A DNA stretch of 64,000 nucleotides from Sphaerimonospora thailandensis (lineage in GTDB: Bacteria; Actinomycetota; Actinomycetes; Streptosporangiales; Streptosporangiaceae): NCBI RefSeq assembly GCF_016863115.1, contig NZ_BOOG01000037.1, positions 16,558 through 80,557 of the forward strand, written 5' to 3'. A program made the position numbers and the translations under genes. The notes under the pieces are model-generated. The model was not told where the DNA came from. It saw only the letters and a program-made list of their open reading frames with translations, and searched no databases. Of this stretch, positions 9,152-19,983 are shown piece after piece (within the stretch, counting starts at the first letter, position 1; each line of letters begins with the position of its first letter).

Positions 9152-9187
9152 GGCGGGGGCGCGATCCGGCCGGATCGCGCCCCCGCC
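9152..9187. terminator. Perfect 36-bp palindrome downstream of arc
   Basis: Two exact 18-bp arms meet without spacer, starting GGCGGGGGCGCGATCCGG. It sits 31 bp after the arc stop and before the acyltransferase gene. As RNA it forms a long GC-rich hairpin from either strand. No T-run follows, so termination would be of the actinobacterial I-shaped type; a protein-binding role is also possible. Confidence 0.6.
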
Positions 9188-9218
9188 TCCCATCACGTCG
9201 CGGACAGGCACCGGGTGG

Positions 9219-10982
9219 TTACAGGTACTGGCCCGTGTTGGCGACCGTGTCGATCGACCGGCCGGCCTCGGTGCCCTGCTTGCCCTGGACGAGCGTGCGG
9301 ATGTAGACGATCCGCTCGCCCTTCTTGCCGGAGATGCGGGCCCAGTCGTCGGGGTTGGTGGTGTTGGGCAGGTCCTCGTTCTCGGAGAACTCATCGACGC
9401 ACGCGGCCAGCAGGTGCGAGATCCGCAGGCCCTTCTGCCCGGTGTCGAGGAACTCCTTGATCGCCATCTTCTTACCGCGGTCCACGATGTTCTGGATCAT
9501 GGCCCCGGAGTTGAAGTCCTTGAAGTACAGGACCTCCTTGTCGCCGTTGGCGTAGGTCACCTCCAGGAAGCGGTTCTCCTCGCTCTCGGCGTACATCCGC
9601 TCGACGACCCGCTGGATCATCTCCAGGATCGTGCTCGCGCGGCTGCCGTCATGCTCGGCCAAGTCGTCCCCGTGCAGCGGCAGTTCGCTGACCAGGTACT
9701 TCGAGAAGATGTCCTTGGCCGCCTCGGCGTCCGGCCGCTCGATCTTGATCTTCACGTCCAGGCGGCCGGGCCGCAGGATCGCAGGGTCGATCATGTCCTC
9801 GCGGTTGGACGCGCCTATGACGATGACGTTCTCCAGGCCCTCGACGCCGTCGATCTCCGACAGCAGCTGAGGGACGATGGTGTTCTCCACGTCGGAGGAG
9901 ACGCCGGATCCCCGGGTCCGGAAGATCGAGTCCATCTCGTCGAAGAACACGATCACCGGGGTGCCCTCGGACGCCTTCTCCCGGGCCCGCTGGAAGACCA
10001 GGCGGATGTGCCGCTCGGTCTCACCGACGTACTTGTTCAGCAGTTCGGGGCCCTTGATGTTGAGGAAGAAGCTCTTGCCGGACTGGCCGGTCTTCTCCGC
10101 GACCTGCTTGGCCAGGGAGTTGGCCACCGCCTTGGCGATGAGCGTCTTGCCGCAACCGGGCGGGCCGTACAGCAGCACACCCTTCGGCGGGCGGAGCTGG
10201 TGCTCCCGGAACAGGTCGGCGTGCAGGTAGGGCAGCTCGATGGCGTCCCTGATCTGCTCGATCTGCCGGCTGAGACCGCCGATCTCCTCGTAGGAGATGT
10301 CCGGGACCTCCTCCAGCACGAGCTCCTCGACCTCGGCCTTCGGAATCCGCTCGTACACGTAGTTCGACCGGGGTTCGAGCAGGAGGGAGTCGCCGGCGCG
10401 CAGCGGCTGGTCCAGCAGCGAGTGCGCGAGCTTGACCACCCGCTCCTCGTCGGCGTGCGAGATGACGAGGGCGCGGTCGCCGTCCTCAAGGAGCTCCTTG
10501 AGCATGACGATCTCGCCGACATCCTCGTAGCCGAGGGCCTCCACGACGTTGAGCGCCTCGTTCAGCATGACCTCCTGGCCACGCCTGAGCGACTCGACGT
10601 CCACGGCCGGGCTCACGTTCACCCGGAGCTTGCGGCCGCCGGTGAACACCTCCACCGTGTCGTCTTCCCTGGCCTCGAGGAACACCCCGAAGCCGGACGG
10701 CGGCTGTGCCAGCCGGTCGACCTCCTCCTTGAGGGCGACTATCTGGTCCCTGGCCTCCTTGAGGGTGGAAACCAGCCGCTCGTTCTGGCTGGTGAGGGCG
10801 GCCACCTGGGCCTGCGTCTCATGGAGACGCTCTTCGATGATCCTGGCCTGCCGGGGAGACTCGGCCAGCTTCCGCCTCAGCGCGGTGATCTCCTCCTGCA
10901 GGAAGGAGACCTGTGTTGTGAGATCCGCGACCTCCCGTTCGCGCTGCGCGGCTCGAGCCTCGGCGTCGTCGCGAGCTGCCAC
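9219..10982 (-). CDS. arc: Proteasome-associated AAA ATPase Arc/Mpa
   Basis: Hexameric unfoldase that binds pupylated proteins and feeds them to the 20S core. Domains are an N-terminal coiled coil that binds Pup (about residues 10-92), tandem OB folds (95-225), and an AAA module with Walker A GPPGCGKT (273-280) and Walker [11 protein letters not shown] (343-352). The C-terminus is GQYL, the docking motif for proteasome alpha-ring pockets, so the protein is complete. The length of 587 is normal. GTG at 10982 lies 8 nt after a near-perfect Shine-Dalgarno, AGGAGGTGA. The gap to trmI (205 bp) holds no gene and presumably contains the arc promoter. Confidence 0.98.
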   Translation of the reverse strand: MAARDDAEARAAQREREVADLTTQVSFLQEEITALRRKLAESPRQARIIEERLHETQAQVAALTSQNERLVSTLKEARDQIVALKEEVDRLAQPPSGFGVFLEAREDDTVEVFTGGRKLRVNVSPAVDVESLRRGQEVMLNEALNVVEALGYEDVGEIVMLKELLEDGDRALVISHADEERVVKLAHSLLDQPLRAGDSLLLEPRSNYVYERIPKAEVEELVLEEVPDISYEEIGGLSRQIEQIRDAIELPYLHADLFREHQLRPPKGVLLYGPPGCGKTLIAKAVANSLAKQVAEKTGQSGKSFFLNIKGPELLNKYVGETERHIRLVFQRAREKASEGTPVIVFFDEMDSIFRTRGSGVSSDVENTIVPQLLSEIDGVEGLENVIVIGASNREDMIDPAILRPGRLDVKIKIERPDAEAAKDIFSKYLVSELPLHGDDLAEHDGSRASTILEMIQRVVERMYAESEENRFLEVTYANGDKEVLYFKDFNSGAMIQNIVDRGKKMAIKEFLDTGQKGLRISHLLAACVDEFSENEDLPNTTNPDDWARISGKKGERIVYIRTLVQGKQGTEAGRSIDTVANTGQYL

Positions 10983-11187
10983 GCCCCGTCACCTCCTTCC
11001 CCGTCGAGAACGACTACTCAAGACCCTACCTATCTTGGCGCTGTACGTAACCTGGCCGGGCAGTGTTCGTGTAGTTACGTTGGGTGTTCGGCGTTTGATA
11101 CCTAATGGACCGTTTAATCGGCTCAGCATTAGGAACACACCCTTATGGTCCCATGTCACGCGGTTTTGCCGGTTTGTGGCTGAATCG

Positions 11188-13251
<2,064 letters not shown>

Positions 13252-13273
13252 GGGTCAACGGGACCCGTAAGGG

Positions 13274-14743
13274 TCATCCGCCGCGGCGGGCCTCGTAGCG
13301 CATGGTCCGGGAGACGCCGACCCGTACGGTCGTGCCGGGCAGGATCGGGACCGGCTCGTTCGGCGGGATGTCGTAGAAGTTCGGGTCACCCGGCGGCTGG
13401 ATCTGCGTCCCGTTGACCGAGCCGAGGTCGATGAGGTTGACGTCCCAGCCGATCAGGGACACCCGCAGGTGCCGCCGCGACACCGAGCCGTCAGGGCTGG
13501 TGACCCGGGCCGGCCTGGCCTCACCCGACTGGACCTCGGAAGCGCGCTCGGGGTCACGGCCCAGCACGTAGTCGCCGTCCAGCGACAGCGCCACCCCGTC
13601 GTCGAGCACGAGCGCGCCCAACTGCGGGCGGGGCCCCTTGTAGGGCACGACGGCCCGCTGGTCGATCCCGACGCCGCAGACCGCGCAGTACGGCGCGCGC
13701 GGATCGTTGAAGTGGTCGTTCATGCAGTCGACGCCGTAGACCATGAACAGCCCCCCGGAGTCGGAGGGAGCCTCGAGCCGCGTGATCTCTCCCGGCTCCT
13801 CGTCCGCGGCGGCCAGGTCCGGCGGCATGTTTTCCGGCAGTGCCTGCTCCTCGGACGGCGCGCGGTCTCCCGGCCCCGCGCCGGGCCCTGAAATCGGGCC
13901 CGGAATCGGCTCGGAGATCGGTCCGGGTACGGGTCCCGGGATCGGCTCAGAGATCGGCCCGAAGAACGGTCCCCCATTCGGACCGGATATGTGGCCTTGA
14001 TCGGGCATGGGGGGCATGGGCTCGGCCAGGGGCTGGGAGGCCTGCGGCGGAGGCGCCGGAAGCGGAGGCGGCAGGGGCGGGGACGACAGCAGCGGCGGGG
14101 GCGGCGCGGGCGGCGCTATCGGCCCGGGGGCGACGGGCGCCGGAACCACCGGCTCCTGTGCGGCGATCGGCTCGGGCGGGCCGGGCAGGGAGGGCCGCAC
14201 CGGCTGGGGCTGGTGCTGCGGCACGGCGGACGGCTGCGGAGGGAACGCGCGCTCGCCGCCCTGGGTGAGGTCGCATTCGAGGCCTGCTCCGGTGACCACG
14301 CCGCCGTCGAGTCGCGCGTACGGGGCCGCCGGTCCGGCTCCCGGAAGCCGCAACTCGATCTTGGCGACCGGGCCGGCCACCAGCCGGTCGGTCCAGGTGA
14401 GCGCGTCCCGCCCGGCCAGGTGGACGTCGCCGTCCGGGCCGCCCGAGACGGTCGCGAGCGCGGCGCCACTCACCAGCACGGCCGCGCCGCCGTCGACCGG
14501 GCCGGCCACCGCGCAGGCCACCGGCTCACTCATGACCTGGCCGCCCATGGCCCGGGCGAGGACATGGGCGACCCTGCGGGCCAGGGCGCGGCCGTCCCCG
14601 CCGGCCACGGCCGTCTCGTGCAGCGCGCCCAGCAACTCCTCGACCGGCTGGCCGGTCGCGCACACCAGCAGTAAGCCGTTCAGATGAGCGACCACGCCCT
14701 CCCCCGGCAGCGGGCGGACCACCCCCACGCCCTGTTCCGTCAC
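13274..14743 (-). CDS. FHA-domain protein with zinc-ribbon-like segment and Pro/Gly-rich linker
   Basis: 489 residues. The N-terminal third resembles a PP2C-like or regulatory domain of actinobacterial FHA proteins; residues about 190-320 are a Pro/Gly-rich linker with repeated GPISEPIPG-type units. A C..H..CAVC cluster follows (CMNDHFNDPRAPYCAVCGV, probably zinc-binding), then an FHA domain with YVLGRDPE, VSRRHLRV and LGSVNGT, which binds phosphothreonine. The start GTG at 14743 has GGGAGGGAG suitably upstream; an open frame continues further but lacks this signal. The gene follows the site-2 protease on the same strand, 121 bp downstream. Confidence 0.88.
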   Translation of the reverse strand: MTEQGVGVVRPLPGEGVVAHLNGLLLVCATGQPVEELLGALHETAVAGGDGRALARRVAHVLARAMGGQVMSEPVACAVAGPVDGGAAVLVSGAALATVSGGPDGDVHLAGRDALTWTDRLVAGPVAKIELRLPGAGPAAPYARLDGGVVTGAGLECDLTQGGERAFPPQPSAVPQHQPQPVRPSLPGPPEPIAAQEPVVPAPVAPGPIAPPAPPPPLLSSPPLPPPLPAPPPQASQPLAEPMPPMPDQGHISGPNGGPFFGPISEPIPGPVPGPISEPIPGPISGPGAGPGDRAPSEEQALPENMPPDLAAADEEPGEITRLEAPSDSGGLFMVYGVDCMNDHFNDPRAPYCAVCGVGIDQRAVVPYKGPRPQLGALVLDDGVALSLDGDYVLGRDPERASEVQSGEARPARVTSPDGSVSRRHLRVSLIGWDVNLIDLGSVNGTQIQPPGDPNFYDIPPNEPVPILPGTTVRVGVSRTMRYEARRGG

Positions 14744-14864
14744 AGAACTCTCCCTCCCGGAAACGCCACCGGATGAACGGCGCCGCGGCCGATACCGTTC
14801 GCCCCCCAGAACGTAGCAAAAGTGACAGCCAATGGTCTCCTGGGACCGACCCCAACCGGAGCGT

Positions 14865-15998
14865 TCAGACCCCGCTGAACACGCGGTTGACGTCGGCGGT
14901 GGCCAGCACGCCGTAGATTTCGCCGCCCCGCTCGACCAGCAGGTACTCCCCCGCCGGGGCATCGCGCATGGCGTCGAGCAGCGACTCCCCCTCCAGATCG
15001 GCACCGAGCACGAGCGACGGCTCCAGGCTGCGCGTCACGGAGCCGACGTCGACCCACGGCCTGCGATGCTCGGGGGTGGCGTTGACGGCGGCCTCGTTGA
15101 CGATCCCGGCCGGCCGGCCGTCGTGGTCGACCAGGACCATCGCGCCCGCGCCCGCCTCGGCGGCGCGGCGCAGCGCCTCGGCCAGCGGCGTGCCCGCGGT
15201 GACCGGGATCGCCCGCCGGGCCAGCAGCCGGGCCCGCAACCGCGGCAGCCGGGCCCTGACCCGGGCGACTCGCAGAGATTGGGACGCCCCGACCCAGATG
15301 AACGAGGCGAGCACGACCGACCACAGCATCTGGCCGAGCCTCGGCTCCTGACCGGCCATCAGGTTCAGCAGCAGCGGCACCGCGACCACCGCGACGGCCA
15401 CGCCGCGGCCCACCCAGGCGGCGGCGAGCGTGCCGGTCCCGGACCGGTTGGTGACCTTCCAGACCGCGGCGCGCAGCATCCTGCCGCCGTCGAGCGGCAG
15501 CCCCGGCAGCAGGTTGAAGATGCCGACGATCAGGTTCGACACCCACAACTGCCAGACCAGCACGGTGACGATGCCGGTGGGCGGCACGAGGAACTCATAC
15601 GCCAGGAAGCCGATCCCGGCCAGCCCCAGTGACAGGAGCGGACCGGCGAAGGCGACGTTGAACTCGCGGCCCGCCGTCTCCGGCTCGCGCTCGATCTCCG
15701 AGACGCCGCCCAGCATGTACAGCGTGATGCGGCGCACCGGCAGCCCGTAGTGTTTGGCGACGACGCAGTGGGCCAGTTCGTGCAGCAGGACCGAGAGGTA
15801 CAGCAGGACGGCGAAGACCAGCGCCACCGCGTACGTCGCCATCTCGTCGTAGCCGGGCAGGCTGTCGGCGACCTGCGGCTGGAAAGTGATCGTGATGAAC
15901 GCCGCCACGATGAGCCATGTCGGTGAGACGTACACCGGAATACCGAACGGGCGCCCCATCCGCAGCCCGGGGGACGACCCGTTGACAGGTGTGCTCAT
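14865..15998 (-). CDS. Site-2 protease (M50) with CBS domains
   Basis: Intramembrane zinc metalloprotease of the S2P/RseP class. HELAH (73-77) and the third-ligand motif NLLPGLPLDGG (162-172) mark the active site within about six membrane segments; a pair of CBS domains follows (about 260-375), a layout known from Rip3-type proteins, suggesting control by a nucleotide or other ligand. Length 377. The start ATG at 15998 lies 8 nt after GGAGGG. This gene marks the boundary where the AmCP operon begins. Confidence 0.93.
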   Translation of the reverse strand: MSTPVNGSSPGLRMGRPFGIPVYVSPTWLIVAAFITITFQPQVADSLPGYDEMATYAVALVFAVLLYLSVLLHELAHCVVAKHYGLPVRRITLYMLGGVSEIEREPETAGREFNVAFAGPLLSLGLAGIGFLAYEFLVPPTGIVTVLVWQLWVSNLIVGIFNLLPGLPLDGGRMLRAAVWKVTNRSGTGTLAAAWVGRGVAVAVVAVPLLLNLMAGQEPRLGQMLWSVVLASFIWVGASQSLRVARVRARLPRLRARLLARRAIPVTAGTPLAEALRRAAEAGAGAMVLVDHDGRPAGIVNEAAVNATPEHRRPWVDVGSVTRSLEPSLVLGADLEGESLLDAMRDAPAGEYLLVERGGEIYGVLATADVNRVFSGV

Positions 15999-16084
15999 GC
16001 TCGCCGCCCTCCATCCCTTGACCCCGATGCTACGCGCCGCGAGGTGAGATCAGCCTAAGAGCTTTCCGGAAGGCCGCCGACAGT

Positions 16085-16381
16085 CTAGGGGCCCCCCTCC
16101 AGCCGGTCACTGGGGTGAACCTCTCTGGTCACCCTGGGCAGGATCTCCGGCAGATACACCTTCTGGATGGCGTCCAGCTCGCCGTGGGCCTCCCAGTGTT
16201 CACGGCTCTCCCAGCGCTCCACCAAGGTGAACTCAGCCGGGTCAGCCGTGGAGTGCAGAGCCTCCCAGCTCACGCAGCCCGGTTCAGCCAGACAGAGTGG
16301 ACGCATCCTGACCAGGGCGTCGACGACCGCCGGTATGTCCGCCGCTTCCTTCACCGTGAGCAATACGATCAGGTCGAACAT
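16085..16381 (-). CDS. Small ABM-domain protein (antibiotic biosynthesis monooxygenase fold)
   Basis: 98 residues with the dimeric alpha-beta barrel signature: MFDLIVLLTVKE start, MRPLCLAEPGCVSWEALHST and FTLVERWESREHWEAH. Members act as cofactor-free monooxygenases, as isomerases or as non-catalytic partners; the role here is open. It is the last gene of the AmCP operon. ATG at 16381 is chosen because GGAGAG lies 5 nt upstream and it begins one base after the stop of the reductase gene, consistent with coupling. A tailoring or quinone-handling role is inference. Confidence 0.88.
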   Translation of the reverse strand: MFDLIVLLTVKEAADIPAVVDALVRMRPLCLAEPGCVSWEALHSTADPAEFTLVERWESREHWEAHGELDAIQKVYLPEILPRVTREVHPSDRLEGGP

Positions 16382-16382
16382 G

Positions 16383-17327
16383 TCATCTCTCCGCATCGAT
16401 GGCGGCCCGGGTGATCTGGGGCAGCCAAGTGCTGATCCGGGTGAACTCGAAGCCGGCGGCCATCGCCGACGTCACCGACAGTCCGAAGTCCGCCGGGCAG
16501 GAGAACGCGGACAGGTCGGGGTCGCCCGGAGCGTCCCCGACCTCCTCGATCACGACTTTGCCGCCGATGACCTCGGACATCATCGCGGTCATGTCGTAGA
16601 GGCTCGCCGGGTCCGGTGAGGCGCCGTTGACCGCCCCGGTCAACGGCGCCTCACCCAGCCATGAGAGGAAGGCCGCCGCGTCGGAGGCACTGACGAAGGA
16701 CGTCCGGCCCGGGGTGGGGAACGACGCCATGCGCCTTCCATCCCGAATACGATCGAAATGAAACCGGAAGCGCCCGGTGAACTCGTCCTCGAAGGCGAGC
16801 ACGTGCGCGAGGCGGGCGAAGGCGACCGGGAAGGTCGCGTTCCGCGACAGGTACGCCTCCGCCTGACGCTTGCCCTCTCCGTAGTTGGTACCGGCGAAGT
16901 CCGGGTCCGACCACGGCAACTCGACGTCGTAGTCGTAGGACGACGGGTCGAGCTCCGCCTCCTCGGCGAAGGCGCTCATCGGCGGTGCCGACATCCTCCA
17001 GCGGAAGGTGTCCTTGTTGTACACCTCTAGGCTGGAGGTCATCACCAGCTTGCCCGCACGCCCGTCGAATGCGCGGACGGCGGCCAGCGCGGCGGCCGGC
17101 GAGTAGCACATCTGGTGGTAGACCACGTCGAACGCGCTGCCGGTGACCGCGGCCGTCAGGCGGTCGGCGTCGTTGGCGTCGGCCCTGAGCCGGGTCACGG
17201 TGTCGCCGAAGTCGTCAGGGGCCAGACCTCGGGTGATGATCGTGACCTCATGTCCCTGAGCGAGCAGATCACGCACCAGAGTCTTGCCGAAGAACCGTGT
17301 GCCACCGACCACGGCGATCGTCGCCAT
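16383..17327 (-). CDS. NAD(P)-dependent epimerase/reductase (extended SDR)
   Basis: 314 residues beginning MATIAVVGGTRFFGKTLV, a Rossmann motif of the atypical GGTRFFG form. TSSLEVYN supplies the Ser/Thr position and NYGEGKRQAE a Tyr-x3-Lys pair, so the short-chain dehydrogenase triad looks intact. The substrate is unknown; as part of the AmCP operon it may reduce or epimerise the released amino acid or its conjugate. ATG at 17327 follows GGGAGAGAG; the open frame upstream to 17939 is antisense-like and was rejected. A 101-bp gap separates it from the MFS gene. Confidence 0.9.
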   Translation of the reverse strand: MATIAVVGGTRFFGKTLVRDLLAQGHEVTIITRGLAPDDFGDTVTRLRADANDADRLTAAVTGSAFDVVYHQMCYSPAAALAAVRAFDGRAGKLVMTSSLEVYNKDTFRWRMSAPPMSAFAEEAELDPSSYDYDVELPWSDPDFAGTNYGEGKRQAEAYLSRNATFPVAFARLAHVLAFEDEFTGRFRFHFDRIRDGRRMASFPTPGRTSFVSASDAAAFLSWLGEAPLTGAVNGASPDPASLYDMTAMMSEVIGGKVVIEEVGDAPGDPDLSAFSCPADFGLSVTSAMAAGFEFTRISTWLPQITRAAIDAER

Positions 17328-17428
17328 CGCGGGCTCTCTCCCTTTCTCCAGAGATTTCAAACGGAAGCGGACCAGGTACCGGCGAACCGCTTCCCACCTG
17401 GCCCGTCGCCGATTCCGCCCAAGCCTCC

Positions 17429-18652
17429 CTAGCTCTCCACGGGTTCGGCCCGCGGTTCCGCCACCACCCCGGTGACTCGCTTTCCCGCCGTCTCCCTGTT
17501 GGCGTTGACCATGGAGAAGAGAGCGCACAGCAGGGCGACAGCGCCCGCGATGTACCAGTTCAAGCCAGGAATCCCGGCCTTGATCGCCAAGTCGAACAAC
17601 AGGCCGGCGGTCAGGCTGCCGACCATGTTGCCGAAGCTCCGGAAGAAGTGCATGGCGCCCATGGCCTTCGCCAGTCGATCCTTGGGCATCTTCTTGGACA
17701 CCCACAGGTCGAACGACGGGGTGAACAGGATGTCGCCGAACACCACGATGACACAGCCGATCACCACCCACGTGGCGGAACGGCCCGCGCCGAAGAGCAT
17801 GTGGGCGGCGAACACCGAGCCGAATCCGACTGCCATCACGTGTCCGGGTTCGAAGCGTTTGATCATGAACTTGAACGTGGGGAACTGCAGGACGAGCAGC
17901 GCGACCCCCGTGATCCAGAACGGCACCGACGGGAACCACTCCGGAACGAACTCGGACATGTGCAGCGGCATACCGACGAAGAACGTCACCGCGAGCACCC
18001 AGAACACGCTCGACAGCAGGAAGTACTGCGCGCCGCCGCCGACTCGCAGGCCCTTGAGCACCGCGGCGCTGAACAGCGGCGTGGCTTCCTCGGGCCGGTC
18101 CTCGAGATCCACGGGGATCATGGAGAACGCCGCCAGGCAGTAGACCAGGAACAGCGCGAAGACCACCGTGAACAGCACCCGCAGGTCGACTCCGGCGAAC
18201 ACGCCGCCGAGCATCGCCCCGCCGAGCAGACCCAGCTGGCAGGCCATCTGGAACGAGGCGAACGCCTTGGGCCGGTACTCCTCCGAGAACTTGCCGATGA
18301 TGTTCTTCAGGCCGGGGAACGACATGCCCGAGCCGAACCCGACGAAGAACGCCAGGACGCTGAAGAGGGGAATTCCAGAGACGAAACCCATCAGGCCGAT
18401 GGCAAAGGCCTCGATCAGCACGCCGACGATGACGCCGTTGCGGTTGCCGAGCCGGGCGGTTACGCCTTCGTAGAAGAACGTCGACAGCAACCTGCCCACA
18501 TAGGTCAGGAAGATCACGAACCCCGCCCAGAAACCGCTGTGGGCGGCGGCGAGCGTCGGCACCAGAATGGGGAGGTAGATGTAGTTCCCCACGTGCGCCA
18601 GGGAGATCCCGGCGTTGATGCCGATCAGCGTTCTCTTCTCCGTGGCTCTCAC
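17429..18652 (-). CDS. MFS transporter, likely product exporter
   Basis: 407 residues with twelve hydrophobic segments. It has the MFS loop motif between helices 2 and 3 (YEGVTARLGNRNG) and a second in the C-half (KKMPKDRLAKAMGAMHFF). Major facilitator proteins of this kind often export antibiotics or small peptides. It starts with GTG at 18652, which overlaps the amidohydrolase stop as GTGA, so it is translated with the biosynthetic genes. Export of the AmCP-derived product and self-resistance are inference. Confidence 0.92.
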   Translation of the reverse strand: MRATEKRTLIGINAGISLAHVGNYIYLPILVPTLAAAHSGFWAGFVIFLTYVGRLLSTFFYEGVTARLGNRNGVIVGVLIEAFAIGLMGFVSGIPLFSVLAFFVGFGSGMSFPGLKNIIGKFSEEYRPKAFASFQMACQLGLLGGAMLGGVFAGVDLRVLFTVVFALFLVYCLAAFSMIPVDLEDRPEEATPLFSAAVLKGLRVGGGAQYFLLSSVFWVLAVTFFVGMPLHMSEFVPEWFPSVPFWITGVALLVLQFPTFKFMIKRFEPGHVMAVGFGSVFAAHMLFGAGRSATWVVIGCVIVVFGDILFTPSFDLWVSKKMPKDRLAKAMGAMHFFRSFGNMVGSLTAGLLFDLAIKAGIPGLNWYIAGAVALLCALFSMVNANRETAGKRVTGVVAEPRAEPVES

Positions 18653-19983
18653 AGCGTCACCTTGCCCGTCGTATCGGACGTGCGGAAAGCGCGGATCTCC
18701 CGCTCGATCGCCCCGCGGTCCACGGTCGCACCGTCGATCACGGTCGTTTCGGGCAGCGCCGACAGCGCCGTACCGGGATTGGTCCGGAACAGGTTGAAGG
18801 TCGCGGGTTCGCCGACCGCGATCGGCGGCCCACCCGCCGGCCGTCCGGACAGTTCCTCGAAGAACCGCCGGCCCTCCACGGTCGCCGTCCTGCGCAGCGC
18901 GTCACCCAGTCCCGGCGCCCCGGCGCCGTCACTCAGAAGGAGATCGAGCTCTCCGAGAAGACTGTAGCCGTGGAACGCGCCGGTGTTGCCCGAGTCGGTC
19001 CCCACCAGCAGCACACCACCCTCCAGCGCGGCGAGCGCGTTGGAGCGCATCACCTCCAGCGCCACGGTACGCGTCTCCTGGCAGCCCAACTCGATGCCGT
19101 ACGGCTCCGTGCGCTTGGCCACGAAGTCCAGATTCGCGGGATCCTGGGTCTCCACGAAGCCGGCCCTGCTGTAGTCGGCGAGGAAATCCCGCGGATACAT
19201 GATCATCGGCCGCAGGCCGCTGAGCGTGGAGATGAACCTCGCGCCGTCCAGCGCCGCCCAGTCGTCTTCGGAGAGCACGTGGTCCCGTACCGAATGGGCG
19301 AACAGCCGGAACCCGCATTCGTACGCCTGCAGCACCTCCTCCCGGGTGTTGCAGTCGATGACCGCCGGAATGCCCCTGGCCGCGGTCGTCCGCGCCGCGT
19401 GGGCGAGGATCCGTTCGGTGAGCCTGGAGAACCGCACGGCGGCTCCCGGCTGCTCCGTGCCGTCCGTGAACATGACCTTGAGGAACTTCGCGCCCCTGGC
19501 CGAGTTCGCCGCCAGCACATGCTCGACGTCGCCCTCGACGCCGAGCATGTGGACGGGCGCGGGGAACTCGACGCCGTGGCCGGTGCGGCCGACGTTGTCG
19601 CGCATGGACGTCGCCGCATAGCCGCAGTGCACCAGGTTCGGGTACGGCACCGCGCTCTCCGCGCGGCCCTGCTCCCACAACGCCTCGACCAGTGGGAAGC
19701 CGAACATATCCACGACGTGTGTGACGCCGTGGTACAGGTACTGCAACGCCGTTACGCGCGGATCGTCGAGCGAGTCGTCGAAGTTCGCGGGGAGTGCCAG
19801 ATGGGCGTGGGTCTCCACGTAGCCGGGCCACAGCTCCGGCGTGCCTGCCGCACGGGCGCCGGAGACCGGCTCCACACGGGCGATCACCCCGTCCTCGACG
19901 GCGACGTCGAAAACGTTCTCGGGGTCGATGACGGGGATGGCGACCCGGCTGAAGGTCCTGTTCCGGTCGATCACTCTGGTCAT
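18649..19983 (-). CDS. Metal-dependent amidohydrolase
   Basis: 444 residues of the amidohydrolase (imidazolonepropionase/dihydroorotase-like) superfamily. WPGYVETHAHL gives the HxH metal pair (His59, His61), GAKFLKVMFTDG a lysine that may bridge metals, FAHSVRDH a further His and LLVGTDSGNTG the conserved Asp. The reaction is unknown: hydrolysis or cyclisation of an amide is plausible. It sits between ATP-grasp and exporter genes, with four-base ATGA and GTGA overlaps on both sides. A dedicated amidohydrolase next to an amide-forming ligase is an unusual pairing. Confidence 0.92.
   Translation of the reverse strand: MTRVIDRNRTFSRVAIPVIDPENVFDVAVEDGVIARVEPVSGARAAGTPELWPGYVETHAHLALPANFDDSLDDPRVTALQYLYHGVTHVVDMFGFPLVEALWEQGRAESAVPYPNLVHCGYAATSMRDNVGRTGHGVEFPAPVHMLGVEGDVEHVLAANSARGAKFLKVMFTDGTEQPGAAVRFSRLTERILAHAARTTAARGIPAVIDCNTREEVLQAYECGFRLFAHSVRDHVLSEDDWAALDGARFISTLSGLRPMIMYPRDFLADYSRAGFVETQDPANLDFVAKRTEPYGIELGCQETRTVALEVMRSNALAALEGGVLLVGTDSGNTGAFHGYSLLGELDLLLSDGAGAPGLGDALRRTATVEGRRFFEELSGRPAGGPPIAVGEPATFNLFRTNPGTALSALPETTVIDGATVDRGAIEREIRAFRTSDTTGKVTL

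Noticed and set aside
9414..11105. Long plus-strand frame opposite arc
   Set aside because: Antisense shadow of a well-supported AAA ATPase gene; no domain in the translation.
15999..16084. Integration or insertion-sequence border for the AmCP island
   Set aside because: No inverted repeats, target duplication, integrase or tRNA end was seen at either border.
17297..18967. Plus-strand frame opposite the MFS and amidohydrolase genes
   Set aside because: The translation is His/Gln/Arg-rich and spans two clear minus-strand genes; no start signal.
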